Source of the DNA: Clostridium sp. OF03-18AA
GTDB taxonomy: Bacteria > Bacillota > Clostridia > Lachnospirales > Lachnospiraceae
Assembly: GCF_003478035.1 (NCBI RefSeq)
Contig: NZ_QUEP01000007.1
Coordinates: 160,946 to 224,945, forward strand
DNA length: 64,000 nt
Direction of reading: 5' to 3'
In this document: positions 62,097 through 64,000 of the stretch, piece by piece
Position numbering within the stretch: the first letter of the stretch is position 1
Layout: each line of letters starts with the position of its first letter
Position numbers and translations under genes: made by a program
The notes under the pieces: generated by a model
What the model was told of the DNA's origin: nothing
What the model saw: the letters and a program-made list of their open reading frames with translations, nothing else
Database searches by the model: none

Positions 62097-62921
62097 TCAG
62101 ATAAACCACTCCGCCTCCGCGCGTCTCGTATAATTCTGTTTCAACATCTCCACATGGGATAAGAATGCTGCATCATCAAAATATTTTGCTCCGGTCGGAC
62201 ATGCCTTGATGCAGGCCTGGCACTTGATGCAGATTCCGGTACAGGTATCCGGCGCGTCCTTCGGGATCGATCCCATCGGACAGACAGTCGCGCAGATTCC
62301 GCATTTCGTGCACTTCTCCGGGTCCGTCTTCGGTTTTGCCTTTAAGAATACCGCCGGTTTTCCATCAGTTCCAAGCGGTGTATAATATGCCCCGACCGGA
62401 TCATCTCCGCGGACCGCGATCTTTTCCGGGATCTCAGTCAATCCAGAAACCTTTTCTGCCACCTTCTCACCAAACTCTGCGATCTTCACAAGATCATCCG
62501 CATCCGGACGTCCCGTTGCAAGCTTGCTGCTGAAAACATGTTCCGTCGGAATTCCTGCTCCCGCAACTGTATGGAAGCCGTGTGCCTCAAGCTCATTCCG
62601 GAGCTCGATCAGACCATTGTCAAAATTTCTGTTTCCGAACACAGAAACCGCTACCGCAAGCGCCCCGTTTCCCTCAAACGCAGTCTGCACATACGGGAGC
62701 ATCTTGTTCGGGATACGGCCCGCATAGACCGGAGTGCTGAAGAATGCAAGGTCTTCCTTATCAAAACTTACAACACCTTCCCTGTTTTCCGGAAGTGTAA
62801 AGTCAACCGTTCCCATCGGCACACCCAGGCACTCTGCCGCCCGCTTCGCCATCGTTGTGACGACCTTTTTCGCGTTTCCTGTCGGGCTGAAATAAACCGC
62901 CCATACTTTTGTGATCTTCAT
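62097..62921 (-). CDS. EFR1-type flavodoxin-ferredoxin protein
   Basis: A 274-residue fusion: a flavodoxin-like domain (about 1-160, YFSPTGNAKKV for FMN phosphate binding) and a two-cluster ferredoxin (CTKCGICATVCP and CIKCQACIKACP, about 195-240). Such proteins are widespread in anaerobes and annotated as EFR1. Function is unknown beyond electron transfer. GGAACAGGGAAT precedes the ATG. It is divergent from a marR gene that may regulate it. Confidence 0.92.
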   Translation of the reverse strand: MKITKVWAVYFSPTGNAKKVVTTMAKRAAECLGVPMGTVDFTLPENREGVVSFDKEDLAFFSTPVYAGRIPNKMLPYVQTAFEGNGALAVAVSVFGNRNFDNGLIELRNELEAHGFHTVAGAGIPTEHVFSSKLATGRPDADDLVKIAEFGEKVAEKVSGLTEIPEKIAVRGDDPVGAYYTPLGTDGKPAVFLKAKPKTDPEKCTKCGICATVCPMGSIPKDAPDTCTGICIKCQACIKACPTGAKYFDDAAFLSHVEMLKQNYTRRAEAEWFI

Positions 62922-62996
62922 ATTCCCTGTTCCTCCAATCCATAAGTTGTATGGTCAAATGTATCTCTGACCGGAATTTATATGTTTGCTATTTTT

Positions 62997-63011
62997 GTTA
63001 AGCTTATTAAC
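62997..63011. promoter_or_regulatory. Short palindrome, possible MarR operator
   Basis: GTTAAGCTTATTAAC is a 15-base palindrome with arms GTTAA and TTAAC. It lies 75 bases upstream of the EFR1 start, in the region shared with marR, and could be the site of the MarR protein. Confidence 0.35.
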
Positions 63012-63089
63012 TTCTTTTTGTATCTTATTCCATATGGCATGATTTGTCAATCCCAATGAAGCCACGTTCTTCTGGCTGTCCATACGTTT

Positions 63090-63196
63090 CAACGGGATTT
63101 TGCCAATGCTTCGCATTCCGAATCGGCAAAATTCGCGACCACAACGGTATTATACGGAATTTTCAGTTCTGAAAATTCCCACCCGCAAAAAGTAAC
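63090..63196 (+). repeat. Repeat family 1, copy F
   Basis: GGGATTTTGCCAATGC...GAATCGGCAAAATTC, then ACGGAATTTTCAGttCTGAAAATTCC and CCACCCGCAAAAAGTAAC. It is nearly identical to copy C in the second and third hairpins but lacks the first. Confidence 0.78.
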
Positions 63197-63310
63197 GAAA
63201 GCAACAGCTGTCGTAAAACTTCATATAGAATTTTGCATTCTTTTTTGATATAGTAATGATAGCATAGATTGATGTAATGCGCAAATTAAGATGAAGGACA
63301 GACACACAAT

Positions 63311-63781
63311 ATGACCGAAAAACCGAACCGGACTGCCGAGATGGCAGATATCCTCCACCAGGCCTCCATGCTCTACATGGCCTCCAATCTCCCGATCGAC
63401 TATGGGACCGGGACAAAATACACCTCCGTGGAAGTCCATATGTTAAAATATATCATCGATCATCCGGGAAAAACAGTCACCGAGCTCTCCCGCGAATGGG
63501 ACCGCACCAAGCCGGCGATCTCCCAGATGTTAAAACGCATGGAACAGAAAGGTCTGATCTCCTGGACGACCGAACCCGGTAATAACAAAAAGCAGCTCTA
63601 CCATGCCACCGAACAGGGGATCCAGCTTCACAGTGCCCACACCGAATACGATATGAACGTCTTTGGACAGACGCTCGACTATCTCCGCGAAACCTGTTCC
63701 GATGAGGAGATCGAGACATGTTTTCATGTACTGAAGGAGTATACGAAGGCGCGGAGACGGAAGCATTATCAAGCGAAGTAA
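63311..63781 (+). CDS. MarR-family transcriptional regulator
   Basis: A 156-residue winged-helix regulator. The reading helix segment KTVTELSREWDRTKPAISQMLKRMEQKGLISW and the wing with NNKKQLY are typical of MarR. It is divergent from the EFR1 gene, and MarR proteins often control the gene they face. The ribosome site is weak. A stretch after the gene to 64000 contains no gene apart from a terminator. Confidence 0.92.
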   Translation: MTEKPNRTAEMADILHQASMLYMASNLPIDYGTGTKYTSVEVHMLKYIIDHPGKTVTELSREWDRTKPAISQMLKRMEQKGLISWTTEPGNNKKQLYHATEQGIQLHSAHTEYDMNVFGQTLDYLRETCSDEEIETCFHVLKEYTKARRRKHYQAK

Positions 63782-63971
63782 ATTTACACTCCTGTTCTGG
63801 TAAAGCGAAAATCTGTGTCACTGTTGTCAAAGAATATTCGCAGTCAGCCTTCAGTATTTGCTTATTCCTTTACGCAGCAGAAGCAAAGGATGTCCCTGAC
63901 TCAGTTAAAGATCAAAAGTCTTATCTGTTTGGATCATGACATGCTCCGGCATTTGTTATAAAAAAGAAGGG

Positions 63972-63995
63972 GCTGTCGCACTAACGTGCGGCAGC
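63972..63995. terminator. Hairpin at the right edge, probable terminator
   Basis: GCTGTCGCAC and GTGCGGCAGC pair around TAAC (one GT wobble), after an A tract. It may belong to a gene beyond the window on the minus strand. Confidence 0.5.
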
Positions 63996-64000
63996 TCATT

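Larger units (their letters stand above)
62922..63310. other. Divergent region between EFR1 and marR genes
   Basis: It contains a possible operator (62997-63011) and a family 1 repeat (63090-63196). Nothing else is recognised. Confidence 0.5.

Noticed and set aside
63718..63939. Plus-strand frame of 73 codons after marR
   Set aside because: It starts inside marR with no ribosome site and has no pattern.

Overview
The window looks like a chromosomal segment of a spore-forming member of the Clostridia, most probably Lachnospiraceae. The reasons are strong AGGAGG-type ribosome binding sites, a moderate GC content, an alpha/beta small acid-soluble spore protein, a GerA/SpoVAF-type germination protein, the tandem cmk-ispH-rpsA genes, and a decayed C-terminal extension after rlmD of a type I associate with Lachnospiraceae enzymes. 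No species can be named from sequence alone. Most genes lie on the minus strand, as expected for one replichore.

Layout. 1-5.5 kb: the start of a methionine ABC importer ATPase (metN), mrp, an HPr-like protein, an MBL-fold hydrolase, queH and rpoD. 5.5-14.3 kb: one long minus-strand gene run, nadE - rRNA/tRNA methyltransferase - NfeD - SPFH - patatin - small membrane protein - birA - mutY - lipid kinase, with several overlaps. 15-24.3 kb: GerA-family protein, ABC-F ATPase, AEC permease, guaB and a three-gene cobalamin cluster (cbiG, a tandem CobU, cobD). 24.4-31.6 kb: SASP, lipoprotein, then pap - FAD oxidoreductase - cmk - ispH - rpsA, and a DUF3783 gene. 31.7-37.7 kb: tRNA-Pro(GGG), an NhaC-type antiporter, yebC, an S9 peptidase and a TraX-like protein.

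38-45.6 kb is an accessory island next to the 3' end of rlmD. It reads in one direction: small orf, excisionase-like HTH, sigma factor, anti-sigma-like membrane protein, multi-pass membrane protein, PrsW-like intramembrane protease, a paralogue of the anti-sigma-like protein, then a 1344-residue surface protein with Cys/His-rich, InlB-type, SLH and wall-binding repeats. This has the parts of a membrane-proteolysis sigma pathway next to a probable output gene, and is the best candidate for an undescribed system here.

45.9-64 kb: rlmD, a probable Fst-like type I toxin with an ATA start codon, pcrA, a sugar-acid (gluconate-like) module of dehydratase, GntP permease and FadR-type regulator with three copies of a probable operator, a Na/Pi transporter, an amidase, a Crp/Fnr - ferredoxin - orf175 locus, a MNT/HEPN pair whose HEPN gene is frameshifted, and a divergent EFR1 flavodoxin-ferredoxin and MarR pair.

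Between the genes there are at least three families of dispersed hairpin repeats, several of which sit exactly on the stop codon of the preceding gene. They are among the most unusual structural features of the window.
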